64,000 nt of DNA from Tragulus kanchil. Lineage: Eukaryota > Chordata > Mammalia > Artiodactyla > Tragulidae. Made by a program: the position numbers and the translations under genes. The notes beneath the pieces were generated by a model. The model was not told the origin of the DNA, did not search any database, and worked only from the letters and a program-made list of their open reading frames with translations. The stretch spans positions 198,086,939 through 198,150,938 of the forward strand of contig JAIOJX010000032.1 in assembly GCA_022376925.1 (NCBI GenBank), read 5' to 3'. Positions 25,876-37,655 of this stretch are shown here, piece by piece. Within the stretch, counting starts at the first letter, position 1. Every line of letters begins with the position of its first letter.

Positions 25876-26529
25876 TTTAAAGTTAAGCGGATAATAAAAA
25901 TGTAAATTGAAAAAGATTTTCAGTATAGAAATCACAGCTGTTATTATCTAACAATTTTTTGACAGCCTATTTGAATAACTAGGAGCAACTTCATGGAATT
26001 GATAGAATATATAATCACTGTTAGTGTTAGAGAAATTTTGACTAAATTAATAGAAATATTTTAAGTCAAAGAGCCATTATTAATTTTGCAATCATACAAC
26101 TACACTCATTTCATTTCATAGATCTCTCCATTATGCTTAGATCTTGAAAAATATCTAGACTATTTGAAATCTGGAACCATTTCTGAGCTCTGCAACTATA
26201 GTGAGATTTCAGAGGAAAACTAGAAAGATCATCTTAACACCAGATATTGCTCCTGTAATAAAGATTAAATAAGTGAGAATTATTCATCCTATGAAATTTA
26301 ACAGGATATGAAATCATTCAGAGTATGGAGGACTATCATAAAGGGCAAAAATAAATTAATATATACTCCTGGAGAAAGAAGAGCAAAATGAAGTGGATGA
26401 TTTATAAATTAAAATGGATTATTTCTAAGAGTGAGATGGTCAAATGTTGCATGTTACTGAAAGAAAAAATTTTTAATCTGTTTAGAGTTTCTTTTCTTTA
26501 TATTTAATTTTTAAAAAGTTGCCCCCCCC
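25876..26529. other. Intergenic, nothing recognised
   Basis: AT-rich, no coding signal. Confidence 0.5.
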
Positions 26530-26767
26530 TCAATCATGCCTCTTTTATTTTTATATTTATTTTCATCCATATTTTATTTTTTGGCATATGTGGGCCTCTC
26601 TCACTGCAGAACAGCTCTGGGCACATGAGCTCCAGAGTGCTGGCTCATAATTGGACACACCAGTCCAGCTGCTCCTCAGCAGGTGGGATCTTCCTGGGCC
26701 AGAGAGTGAACCGGAGCCCCTTACACTGCAAGGCGGGCTCTTTACCTACTGGAACACCAGGGAAGCC
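26530..26767 (-). mobile_element. CHR-type SINE, reverse (head part copied at 27759-27864)
   Basis: ATTTTTTGGCATATGTGGGC to ACACCAGGGAAGCCCC. The duplication boundary cuts through it. Confidence 0.87.
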
Positions 26768-26838
26768 CCATATTTAGAGCTTTTTAAAATAGGATCATTT
26801 AACTTATGTAGAACAGTTCAACTGTTTTAACTGCAGCC

Positions 26839-27293
26839 TGTATTAGTTTCCTACATTTGATATATTGGATTACCACAGATTAGATGGGTTTCACCAACAG
26901 ACAATTTACCCTTACTGTTCTGGAAGCCAGAAGTCTGAAATTAGTATCACTGAGTCAAAATCAAGGTGTGGATAGGGACCCCCTTGTTGAGGCTTTAGGG
27001 AAGAATCCTTTGTTTTTGTCTTCTAGTAAACAGCCCTTGGCTTGTGACCACACCATTTTAGTGTTCAAGGCTGGCATCTTCGAGTTTCATTTTGCTGTGG
27101 CTTCTTTATACCTTTTTGCATGTGTGTGTGTGTGTAAAATCTCCCTCTGCCTCCCTTTTATAAGAATGCATGACTTGGCAATTGAAGCCTACCTAAATAA
27201 TCCTCAATATAATCACATCTGCATATTTTTCCAAATATGGTAACATTTTGGGGTTCAGGGATTAGGATTTAGAGTTAGTATCTTTTTGGGGTG
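26839..27293 (+). mobile_element. Solitary ERVL-type LTR (MLT2-like), copied at 27936-28390
   Basis: TGTATTAGTTTCCTACATTT, CTGTTCTGGAAGCCAGAAGT, ACATCTGCATATTTTTCCAA and ATCTTTTTGGGG are in the order of MLT2 LTRs. No internal viral genes are present. Ancient and diverged. Confidence 0.75.
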
Positions 27294-27387
27294 AGGTTTT
27301 GATTTTTTTTTCTCAGCCTACTACACAAATTGATAAATTGAGTGCTTTACAAACACTTTACAGCATAAGGGTTTTGTAATTCAAAGA

Positions 27388-27580
27388 TTATGACCTTTGG
27401 CAATTTGCTTCTGCTCTCTGAGCCTTGGTTGTCTTACAAAGTGAGTTTAATATTGATATTTAGGCCAATAAAATTGTTCTGAAGATTAAATGACAACACA
27501 ACTAAAGCACTTAGAGAAGTGAGTAGTACTAAAAGGTCTCAATAAGTGTCAGCTGTCATTACTAGCTGGTACTGTTTGCA
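27388..27580 (+). repeat. MIR SINE (copied at 28485-28677)
   Basis: CCTTTGGCAATTTGCTTCTG, TCTGAGCCTTGGTTGTCTTA, AAGATTAAATGACAACACAA and AGGTCTCAATAAGTGTCAGC follow the MIR consensus in order. Confidence 0.8.
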
Positions 27581-28769
27581 TTGATATCGTTATCATAAAA
27601 GAAGGATTAAGTGAGATGATAATTGGGCCTTACTTGGTGGCCTATTATATAATCCAAATTTCTTTATATGTGCATGCTTGGTCCCTCAGTCTCACTCAAT
27701 CATGTACATCTTTGAGACCTGGTGCCCTATAGCCTAACTAAATTCTCTAGCTCCTAAAAGTCCAGCTGCTCCTCAGCAGGTGGGATCTTCCTGGGCCAGA
27801 GAGTGAACCGGAGCCCCTCACACTGCAAGGCGGGCTCTTTACCTACTGGAACACCAGGGAAGCCCCATATTTAGAGCTTTTTAAAATAGGATCATTTAAC
27901 TTATGTAGAACAGTTCAACTGTTTTAACTGCAGCCTGTATTAGTTTCCTACATTTGATATATTGGATTACCACAGATTAGATGGGTTTCACCAACAGACA
28001 ATTTACCCTTACTGTTCTGGAAGCCAGAAGTCTGAAATTAGTATCACTGAGTCAAAATCAAGGTGTGGATAGGGACCCCCTTGTTGAGGCTTTAGGGAAG
28101 AATCCTTTGTTTTTGTCTTCTAGTAAACAGCCCTTGGCTTGTGACCACACCATTTTAGTGTTCAAGGCTGGCATCTTCGAGTTTCATTTTGCTGTGGCTT
28201 CTTTATACCTTTTTGCATGTGTGTGTGTGTGTAAAATCTCCCTCTGCCTCCCTTTTATAAGAATGCATGACTTGGCAATTGAAGCCTACCTAAATAATCC
28301 TCAATATAATCACATCTGCATATTTTTCCAAATATGGTAACATTTTGGGGTTCAGGGATTAGGATTTAGAGTTAGTATCTTTTTGGGGTGAGGTTTTGAT
28401 TTTTTTTTCTCAGCCTACTACACAAATTGATAAATTGAGTGCTTTACAAACACTTTACAGCATAAGGGTTTTGTAATTCAAAGATTATGACCTTTGGCAA
28501 TTTGCTTCTGCTCTCTGAGCCTTGGTTGTCTTACAAAGTGAGTTTAATATTGATATTTAGGCCAATAAAATTGTTCTGAAGATTAAATGACAACACAACT
28601 AAAGCACTTAGAGAAGTGAGTAGTACTAAAAGGTCTCAATAAGTGTCAGCTGTCATTACTAGCTGGTACTGTTTGCATTGATATCGTTATCATAAAAGAA
28701 GGATTAAGTGAGATGATAATTGGGCCTTACTTGGTGGCCTATTATATAATCCAAATTTCTTTATATGTG

Positions 28770-28992
28770 CATGCTTGGTCCCTCAGTCTCACTCAATCAT
28801 GTCCATCTTTGAGACCTGGTGGACTATAGCCTACTTGACTCTTCTGTCCAAAGGATTTTCCAGGCAAGAATACTAGAGTGGGTTGCCATTTCTTCCTGTA
28901 GGGGATCTTCCAACTTAAGGATCAAAATTCTGTCTCGTGTCTCCTATATTGGTATGCAGATTCTTTATCACTGAGCATTCTGGGAAGTCTCC
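28770..28992 (-). mobile_element. Bov-tA SINE, reverse (corrupted partial at 27673-27758)
   Basis: CAGGCAAGAATACTAGAGTG body and the eroded head CTGGGAAGTCTCC. Complete only after duplication 7 copy 2. Confidence 0.8.
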
Positions 28993-29324
28993 ATGTTTCT
29001 TTACTGTTACTTTATTTTGTCTTGACAAATTTAATGAAGGTAAGTCTTAGGAGTAATGTAGTGACTTGGTATCCAAAGCATATTTGATCAGCTTTGTTTG
29101 TGATTGGAACAGATTAAACTCACCCCCAAAATTGAGACAGTAAATCTTGCAAAAGTTTCCATTAATAATAATAGCCTTAGGAGCAGTACAGATGAATCAT
29201 ATGATCAGAGGAGAAATTATTTGATGGTCTAAAAGCATTTGAGTCACCTCTTCAGCTTTTTAAATCTCAAACTTATAAATTGTAACACATACCCTTTCCT
29301 GCTAAATTGAGTACCATCCTTACT

Positions 29325-31446
29325 AAACTTGGCTTGTTTAATATCAGTCCCCATTCAGATTGGCCTTTGTACTTCTAAAACTTTAGGCTATCCTTCCTAC
29401 CCCCCAATCATTACTGTAGAATAAGCACAATTAATGTGTTAATAACAAAGCAACATATTATCTACAAAATCTTTTGTAGTCAAAGCTTTTGTTATTTAGT
29501 TGTTAAAGTCCTGTCTGACTCCTTTGCAACCCCATGGACTGTAGCCCACCAGGCTCCTCTGTCCATGGAATTTCTCAGGCAAGAATACTGGAATGGGTTG
29601 CCATTTCTTACTTCAGGGGCTCTTCCCAACCCAAGGTTACACCCCATGTCTCCTGCATTGCCAGGCAGATTCTTTGCCACTAAGCCACCTGGGAAGCCAA
29701 TCAAATGTTTTACTAGATCTTATAAACTGTGACATACTGTGTTCTTACATGCATTATAGAAACATTATTTTGAAGAAGAAACTACTATGCTTACTACACA
29801 CACTAATTGGTAGGGTCTAATTTCTTTCAGGGGCTACATTAAGCAAATGACAGTCATTGATTGATTAGATTAAACTAATATTAATTTATTTTTGTTAATA
29901 TGTTATAATTTAAAATGTAAAATTTTAATAATGTCAAGGGTGCACCAAAGGAAATGACACTTTTGTTTTTCTCTGTGCATTTCACCAAGAAATACTATAT
30001 TTAGCTTAAGAGAAATGGCAATCTGTAGAGCTTTCCTATTTGAAATACTATTAGGTTAAGCAATATGAAATTGGTGTTTTAGGTCATAAAGGGTTGAATA
30101 TGGTGGTTTCATGTTGTACAATGTAAACAACCCCTGTGAAAAAGGAGCTCAATTTTCCAGAGCTATTAAATGAGAGTAGCTAGATGAAACATTCAAGTAT
30201 ATAGGGAAAATTTTGCATTTTCAAGTTACTTATATTTCTCCCCAAAAATATAAACTAAGTCATCTTTCACATCCTTTAATGTCAGTGATTATGGGAACAT
30301 ACATTATTAAAATAAGGGAAATGAACAAAAGAAATTCAGAGTGGAGAAAATAGGTAAATAGAAAGCAATGAATGATGTTACACATCCTTTGAAAACTTAA
30401 ACTTGGCTTGTTTAATATCAGTCCCCATTCAGATTGGCCTTTGTACTTCTAAAACTTTAGGCTATCCTTCCTACCCCCCAATCATTACTGTAGAATAAGC
30501 ACAATTAATGTGTTAATAACAAAGCAACATATTATCTACAAAATCTTTTGTAGTCAAAGCTTTTGTTATTTAGTTGTTAAAGTCCTGTCTGACTCCTTTG
30601 CAACCCCATGGACTGTAGCCCACCAGGCTCCTCTGTCCATGGAATTTCTCAGGCAAGAATACTGGAATGGGTTGCCATTTCTTACTTCAGGGGCTCTTCC
30701 CAACCCAAGGTTACACCCCATGTCTCCTGCATTGCCAGGCAGATTCTTTGCCACTAAGCCACCTGGGAAGCCAATCAAATGTTTTACTAGATCTTATAAA
30801 CTGTGACATACTGTGTTCTTACATGCATTATAGAAACATTATTTTGAAGAAGAAACTACTATGCTTACTACACACACTAATTGGTAGGGTCTAATTTCTT
30901 TCAGGGGCTACATTAAGCAAATGACAGTCATTGATTGATTAGATTAAACTAATATTAATTTATTTTTGTTAATATGTTATAATTTAAAATGTAAAATTTT
31001 AATAATGTCAAGGGTGCACCAAAGGAAATGACACTTTTGTTTTTCTCTGTGCATTTCACCAAGAAATACTATATTTAGCTTAAGAGAAATGGCAATCTGT
31101 AGAGCTTTCCTATTTGAAATACTATTAGGTTAAGCAATATGAAATTGGTGTTTTAGGTCATAAAGGGTTGAATATGGTGGTTTCATGTTGTACAATGTAA
31201 ACAACCCCTGTGAAAAAGGAGCTCAATTTTCCAGAGCTATTAAATGAGAGTAGCTAGATGAAACATTCAAGTATATAGGGAAAATTTTGCATTTTCAAGT
31301 TACTTATATTTCTCCCCAAAAATATAAACTAAGTCATCTTTCACATCCTTTAATGTCAGTGATTATGGGAACATACATTATTAAAATAAGGGAAATGAAC
31401 AAAAGAAATTCAGAGTGGAGAAAATAGGTAAATAGAAAGCAATGAA
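29325..31446 (+). repeat. Tandem direct duplication 8 (period 1074)
   Basis: Copy 1 is about 29325-30372 and copy 2 30399-31446, with no internal difference that I noticed. Short filler lies at 30373-30398. Contains a complete reverse Bov-tA SINE. Confidence 0.97.
29490..29698 (-). mobile_element. Bov-tA SINE, reverse (copied at 30564-30772)
   Basis: TTAGTTGTTAAAGTCCTGTC, TTTGCAACCCCATGGACTG, CCACCTGGGAAGCC. Confidence 0.92.
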
Positions 31447-32785
31447 AGTGTATATTGTTACAAACCTTGTAATCATTTCTGTTTGGCAATGTTTACCTCT
31501 TTAAATGTTTATCTTCTTACTCATTTTTATTTCATTTTTATGTGTCTCATAAAACTGGATATCACTCAATGTTTACCTCTTTGTTGTCTGAACATGGAAA
31601 GGAGATTGCCCTGGCATTTTTATGTACTGTAGGAAAAGAAAGACATTTTCATTTATTGAGATTTATTATTTGAATATGTTTTCCAATATAGCAAAGCACA
31701 CCTACAAAATTTAATGTACATGCATATGCAAGTGCACTATTCTGGCATAGCATCAGGTAAAATTTTATACTTCCTGTAGGAGAAAATACAGAGAATCAAA
31801 TAGATACAAATACTTCTCCCTCCTCCCCTCCACCCTCTTCTTAGTGATCAGTAATATGGTGTTACATGGTATAAAACAGAAAAGTATTATATTTTTATAA
31901 AACCCTACAAAATAGCCATTCTTCATTTTTTGCATTTGGAGGTTGTTCTGGGATGGTAAGTAGTTGAGAAGATGCCAGATCTCTATTGGGTGAGATTACT
32001 ATCTTCACAGAGTATTTGATGGCTCAAGGAAGGAGAATGACTTTTTGGAATGAGGCATATGCATCTATTATTACGGATTTCACAAAGTTAAATTTTGTGT
32101 TCATACGGTATTTGTTTTTATATTAAATTTTTTATTTTATCAATGAAGTTTTTTCATTTGAAATTTCACATCAAGAAATACATTAGCTTGTCATTGATCC
32201 CCTCCCTGAATTCTTATCATAAACTTTTGTTCTATTAGAATTTCCAGATTCTTATGGCCTAGTTGGCAGTTTCATGTCATACCTTTGTAGATCATTGCAT
32301 TTTGGGTTGGAGGCAAATGAGTAGACTGAGACCACCTCGTGGTTTATAAAGCAATCTTACTCTGAGTCAGCATGTACTACATACAGCAAAAAATGAAGAA
32401 AAAGGAAATGACTGTGGTTCAAGAATTAATGAAAACTGTTACAGTTTTACTATCTATATATGCTTTTTTTTTTTTTTTTTTTTAGCAACAGTCATCACTG
32501 TAGCATAAGGGTACTCAAATGAAAGATGGGATTCAAGCTCAGAGATACTAGGGAGGAATGTCTCTTTTCTTTTGTGGCTTGACAGATGCATTAGAGTGAT
32601 TAAAAAGGTAGATACAAAAGAATAAATAAATTAGCTAGCTAATTCATATCATGCTTTCTGTAGGCAGGGAAACATGGTAGATGTTTCAGGAGAGTCAAAC
32701 AACCTGACCGGAACTTTCTTCAGAATTACATGGGAAGGATTTCTCCTATGGGTGGTGAGGAAACAAAATTGATCATAAGTTTATA
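31447..32785. other. Intergenic, with T-run at 32466-32483
   Basis: No coding signal. One homopolymer T tract. Confidence 0.5.
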
Positions 32786-32789
32786 TCTG

Positions 32790-32972
32790 AACTCTTTGTA
32801 ACCCCATGGACTATAATCCACCAGAATCTTCTGTCTATGGGTTTCTCCAGGCAAGAGTACTAGAGTGGCTAACCGTTACCTCCTCCAGGGGTACTTCCAG
32901 ATCCAGGGACTGAACCCATGTCTCCTGCATTAGTAGGCAGATTCTTTACCACTGAGCCACCTGGAAAGTCCC
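32790..32972 (-). mobile_element. Bov-tA SINE, reverse
   Basis: CTTTGTAACCCCATGGACTA and GCCACCTGGAAAGTCCC. Confidence 0.88.
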
Positions 32973-33005
32973 TATCCCACATAGAATTGACTAATTCTCC
33001 CTTTA

Positions 33006-33137
33006 GGGCTTCCCTGGTGGCTCACCCGGAAAAAAATCTGCCTGTCAACACAGGAGACTCGGGTAGCCTTCTGGGCTACAGTCCATGGGATTGCAAAAGA
33101 GTTGGATAGATCTTAGTAACCAAACAACAGCAACAAT
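33006..33137 (+). mobile_element. Bov-tA SINE with internal deletion
   Basis: The head GGCTTCCCTGGTGGCTCAC is followed directly by the tail GGCTACAGTCCATGGGATTG. The central Bov-A part is missing. Confidence 0.85.
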
Positions 33138-33294
33138 TCTTCCTTTATGCCATACTGTGCACTGCAGTTCTGTCTGTTACAGCCCCTAGAATGTTGAGTT
33201 GCCTTCTTTGGTTTACATGTCTGTCTCCCCTTACTGGACTCTGAATTTGATCGAAACCAGGGATACTTTTCAATGCTCAGAACATGCAGTGCTA

Positions 33295-33352
33295 CATGGG
33301 TTTGTCTCTAGTTGAAGCGAGTGGAGGCTGCTCTATAGTTGCCTCAGATAGA
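33295..33352 (-). mobile_element. CHR-2 SINE fragment, reverse
   Basis: GTCTCTAGTTGAAGCGAGTG and GAGGCTGCTCTATAGTTGC resemble the CHR-2 interior. Confidence 0.6.
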
Positions 33353-33837
33353 GTTATTGGTTCTATTTTATAGGTTTCAGTAGACATTTGTTGTCAGAGA
33401 ATGGCTATCTGAATAAATGTATTGAGTGAACTTGAGCTAACTTTACAAGGTAAGCAAATATCTTTGGCTTTCCCCTATCTCTTTTCTCACATATCCCATG
33501 TTCTTTCACTGCGAGTTGCATATAGAAAAACAAAATATTTATCTGACTTCCTATTTCACATCCTTTCCTTGTGCCTCTACATTCTTTATGTTTCTCTGTT
33601 TTCTCCCAATATTTAGCATCTGTTGTGGTCAATGAATCAAATGTTATCAGTCGTGCCCTGCCCCCTTCAATACTTAGTATCAATACTTTTTCTTTCTTCT
33701 AGATCCAGCCCTGTCTTCCAACTTTTTGCTTTGACTCTTGTCTCCTCCAAACCCACACAACGTACTAATTCTGTCTGGAAAATTCATTCTGTCACACAAG
33801 GAAACAAATAGCTTTGATAACTCTTTTGTGACTATTG

Positions 33838-34030
33838 AACTTCCCTGGTGGATCAGACAGTAAAGAGTCTGCCTGCAACGCAGGAGATCCAGGCTCATTT
33901 CCTGCATCAGGAAGATCCCCTGGAGAAGGAAATAGCTACCCACTCCAATATCCTTACCTGGAGAAACCCATGGACAGAGGCGCCTGGCAGGGGTCACAGA
34001 AGAGTTGGACACAGCTGAGCAACTAACACT
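33838..34030 (+). mobile_element. Bov-tA SINE (copied at 34980-35172)
   Basis: ACTTCCCTGGTGGATCAGAC head, CCCCTGGAGAAGGAAATAGC body, GTTGGACACAGCTGAGCAAC tail. Confidence 0.92.
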
Positions 34031-34159
34031 TTGAGACTGTAGTTTTGGATAATAGGGATATGTTTCCATGTAACATGAATAAAACAAAGTACCACTTACA
34101 TGGACAGGCACTGAATTTTGTTAAGGCTTCAATTTGACAAGCACATTATCCACTATAAG

Positions 34160-34262
34160 GCTTCCCTGATGGCTCAGTGAGTAAAGAATCCACCTGCAAT
34201 GCAGGAGACACGGGAAATGTGTGTTTGATACCTGGGTCAGGAAAATCCCCTGAAGAGGGGAA
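34160..34262 (+). mobile_element. Bov-tA head fragment (copied at 35302-35404)
   Basis: GGCTTCCCTGATGGCTCAGT to GGAAAATCCCCTGAAGAGG, then stops. Confidence 0.85.
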
Positions 34263-35823
34263 ATTATCCACTAAAATGTCAGTGGTTTTCCTCCTATTGT
34301 TATTGGACATTTATCTACACGATTTCAGTCTAGGAAACTTAGGAGAACAATTGTTTTCTAAGATCAGGAATATTTGGGTAGATTTTCTTTCTACTCTCTC
34401 TAAAATCATGGAAGATATGGAAGTGGGACATGGTAAATAGTTTAAAGTTCACGCTTCTCTAGAGGTCTCTCAAACAGGTTGAGTTCAGTTTTGAGTTTGC
34501 CCAAAGACTCAGGTTGATTGTTATTCTTTAGGCAGAATTTGCCCTCATCTCTAACATCCTCAATGGCAGCTAATCTAATCTTTCCTGTTTTCTACTAAGT
34601 AACCAATGTTTCCTTAAAGTCAGGTAGAACAGGTTGGTAATTAATACCCAAATCAGATCTGGCCTGCCAAGAACTTCTTTTTCAGCTGACTTCCTATTTC
34701 ACATCCTTTCCTTGTGCCTCTACATTCTTTATGTTTCTCTGTTTTCTCCCAATATTTAGCATCTGTTGTGGTCAATGAATCAAATGTTATCAGTCGTGCC
34801 CTGCCCCCTTCAATACTTAGTATCAATTCTTTTCTTTTTTCTAGATCCAGCCCTGTCTTCCAACTTTTTGCTTTGACTCTTGTCTCCTCCAAACCCACAC
34901 AACGTACTAATTCTGTCTGGAAAATTCATTCTGTCACACAAGGAAACAAATAGCTTTGATAACTCTTTTGTGACTATTGAACTTCCCTGGTGGATCAGAC
35001 AGTAAAGAGTCTGCCTGCAACGCAGGAGATCCAGGCTCATTTCCTGCATCAGGAAGATCCCCTGGAGAAGGAAATAGCTACCCACTCCAATATCCTTACC
35101 TGGAGAAACCCATGGACAGAGGCGCCTGGCAGGGGTCACAGAAGAGTTGGACACAGCTGAGCAACTAACACTTTGAGACTGTAGTTTTGGATAATAGGGA
35201 TATGTTTCCATGTAACATGAATAAAACAAAGTACCACTTACATGGACAGGCACTGAATTTTGTTAAGGCTTCAATTTGACAAGCACATTATCCACTATAA
35301 GGCTTCCCTGATGGCTCAGTGAGTAAAGAATCCACCTGCAATGCAGGAGACACGGGAAATGTGTGTTTGATACCTGGGTCAGGAAAATCCCCTGAAGAGG
35401 GGAAATTATCCACTAAAATGTCAGTGGTTTTCCTCCTATTGTTATTGGACATTTATCTACACGATTTCAGTCTAGGAAACTTAGGAGAACAATTGTTTTC
35501 TAAGATCAGGAATATTTGGGTAGATTTTCTTTCTACTCTCTCTAAAATCATGGAAGATATGGAAGTGGGACATGGTAAATAGTTTAAAGTTCACGCTTCT
35601 CTAGAGGTCTCTCAAACAGGTTGAGTTCAGTTTTGAGTTTGCCCAAAGACTCAGGTTGATTGTTATTCTTTAGGCAGAATTTGCCCTCATCTCTAACATC
35701 CTCAATGGCAGCTAATCTAATCTTTCCTGTTTTCTACTAAGTAACCAATGTTTCCTTAAAGTCAGGTAGAACAGGTTGGTAATTAATACCCAAATCAGAT
35801 CTGGCCTGCCAAGAACTTCTTTT

Positions 35824-36204
35824 TTTCCAAAGAAGTTTTTATTAGAAGGAACCTATTGAATTGAACAGGTTTAAGTAAAATTATCAGCCAAGATTCTTTA
35901 TTATTTTGAGCATTTTGTTTCAGAAAAGACTGTCTCTTTAAAAAGCATGGATGTATTAGCCACCAGCATGGAGTAAATGTGGGAAGACATCTTTAGCTCT
36001 ATTTTATAGATAGAGAAATCAACTCAGAGGTTTGCTTTTGGTCATATGGGCCTGTGTGCCTCCAGATATACATGGAGTCTGATGGAGTCCAAACACAGCA
36101 TCTGTTAACAAGAGGTGAATGTGAATTTTCTGAGTGGGCTGCTGTTATGTAACATTTACCAGGAAGCACTGGAGATACTTGCTCTGAGGAATTTGAAGTC
36201 TTGG
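35824..36204. other. Intergenic, nothing recognised
   Basis: A weak MIR-like phrase at about 36000-36030 only. Confidence 0.45.
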
Positions 36205-36322
36205 TATTTATTTTTATTTATTTATTGACTCTGCTAGGCTTTTGTTTCTACATAGACTTTTCTCTAGTTTGAGCAAGTGGAGGCTATCCTAGTTGCGGCG
36301 CACAAGCTTCTCATTGTGAAAT
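36205..36322 (-). mobile_element. CHR-2 SINE fragment, reverse
   Basis: TTTATTTATTGACTCTGCTA and CCTAGTTGCGGCGCACAAGC. Confidence 0.65.
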
Positions 36323-36419
36323 TTGAGGTCTCGGATTTGAGTATCATCTAGCTCATTACTAATATAAAAATCACAAAGAGTATTGGTTCTATTTTGGGAA
36401 GGCAGATTTTGAGTCTTTA

Positions 36420-37655
36420 AAACATGATAGAAAATTTTCCTGGGAAAACAAAATTTAAAATTTGTAGATATCTGATTTTAAAATATTTTGTGCATGCTGG
36501 GTTTAGAAAATGCAGAGATCAAATTGCCAACATTCTCTGGATCTTGGAGAAAGTAAGGGAATTCCAGAAAAATACCTACTTCTGCTTCATTGACTACACC
36601 AAAGCCTAGTGGATCACAACAAACTGTGGAAAATTCTTAAAGAGATGAGAGTGTCAGACCACCATACTGGTCACCTGAGAAACCTGTATGCAGATCAAGG
36701 AGCAACAAGCTAGGATCATACATGGAACAATGGACTGGTTACAATTTCGGAAAAGAGTAAAACACAACTGTATATCGTCATCCTGCTTATTTATCTTACA
36801 TGCAGAGTACATCATGGAGAATGCTGGGCTGGATGAATTACAAGCTGGAATCAAGATTGCTATGAGAATTGCCAACAACTTCAGATATGCAGAAAGTACC
36901 ACTCTAATGGCATAAAGTGAAGAGGAACTAAAGAGCTCTTTGATGAGGGTGAATGAGGAGAGTGAAAAGTTAGCTTAAAATTCATCCTTCAAAAAATTAA
37001 GATCATGGCGTTTGGTTCTATCACTTCATGGCAAATAGAAGGGCAAAAACTGTAAGAAGTAACATATTTTCTTATCTTTGGCTTCAAAATCACTGTGGAT
37101 AGCTACTGAAGCCATGAAATTAAAGGACTTGCTCCTTGGAAGAAAAGCTATGACAAACCTAGACAGCATATTAAAAAGCAGAAAAATCACTTTGCTGACA
37201 AATGTCTGTATAGTCGAAGCTATAGTTTTTCCAGTAGTCATGTACAGATGTGAGATTTGGATCATAAAGAAGGCTGAGTGCCACAGAATTGATGCTTTCA
37301 AATTGTGACGCTGGAGAAGACTCTTGAGAGTCCCGTGGATAGTAAGGAGGTCAAACCAGTCAATCCTAAAGTAAATTCACCTTGAATATTCATTGGAAGG
37401 ACTGATGCTGAGGCTCCAATACTTTGGGCACCTGAGGCAAAGACGACTCACTGGAAAAGACTCTGATGCTGGCAGAGATTGAAGGCAAAAGAAGGTGGCA
37501 GCAGAGGATGAGACAGTTATATTAGCATCACTGAATCAATGGACATAAATTTGAGCAAACTCTGGGATATAGTGGAGGACAGAGGAAATTGGCATACTGT
37601 AGTCCATGGGGTCACCAAGAGTCAGACATGACTTAGTGACTGAACAGCAACAATT
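36420..37655 (+). mobile_element. BovB (RTE) LINE 3' half, reverse transcriptase broken
   Basis: Pieces of the RTE reverse transcriptase are readable: GFRKCRDQIANILWILEKV (36495 on) and FCFIDYTKA, then after a stop and frame changes AEYIMENAGLDELQAGIKIA, and further on LLLGRKAMTNLDSILKSR. The YADD catalytic box has become YAES (36886-36897), losing both catalytic aspartates, and stops interrupt the frame, so the element is dead. It ends in the Bov-A-like tail GACTTAGTGACTGAACAGCA. Its 3' ~490 nt recur at 38301-38792 through duplication 10. BovB is known to have entered ruminant ancestors by horizontal transfer. Confidence 0.9.

Larger units (their letters stand above)
26662..28840 (+). repeat. 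Tandem direct duplication 7 (period 1097)
   Basis: Copy 1 is about 26662-27725 and copy 2 27759-28830. The end of copy 1 is a corrupted version of the Bov-tA that continues correctly after copy 2. The unit contains the MLT2-like LTR and a MIR. Confidence 0.97.
33543..35823 (+). repeat. Tandem direct duplication 9 (period 1142)
   Basis: Copy 1 is 33543-34684 and copy 2 34685-35823. Differences are concentrated near the left part of the unit (about 33682-33702 against 34824-34844, a T-rich tract). Contains two Bov-tA copies. Confidence 0.97.

Noticed and set aside
26884..28340. Two identical 119-codon frames
   Set aside because: They lie in the MLT2-like LTR and its duplicate and are not a gene pair.
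33835..35253. Paired 143-147-codon frames on the minus strand, apparently a tandem gene family
   Set aside because: They read through a reverse-strand Bov-tA SINE inside duplication 9. The similarity is due to the duplication and not to a gene.
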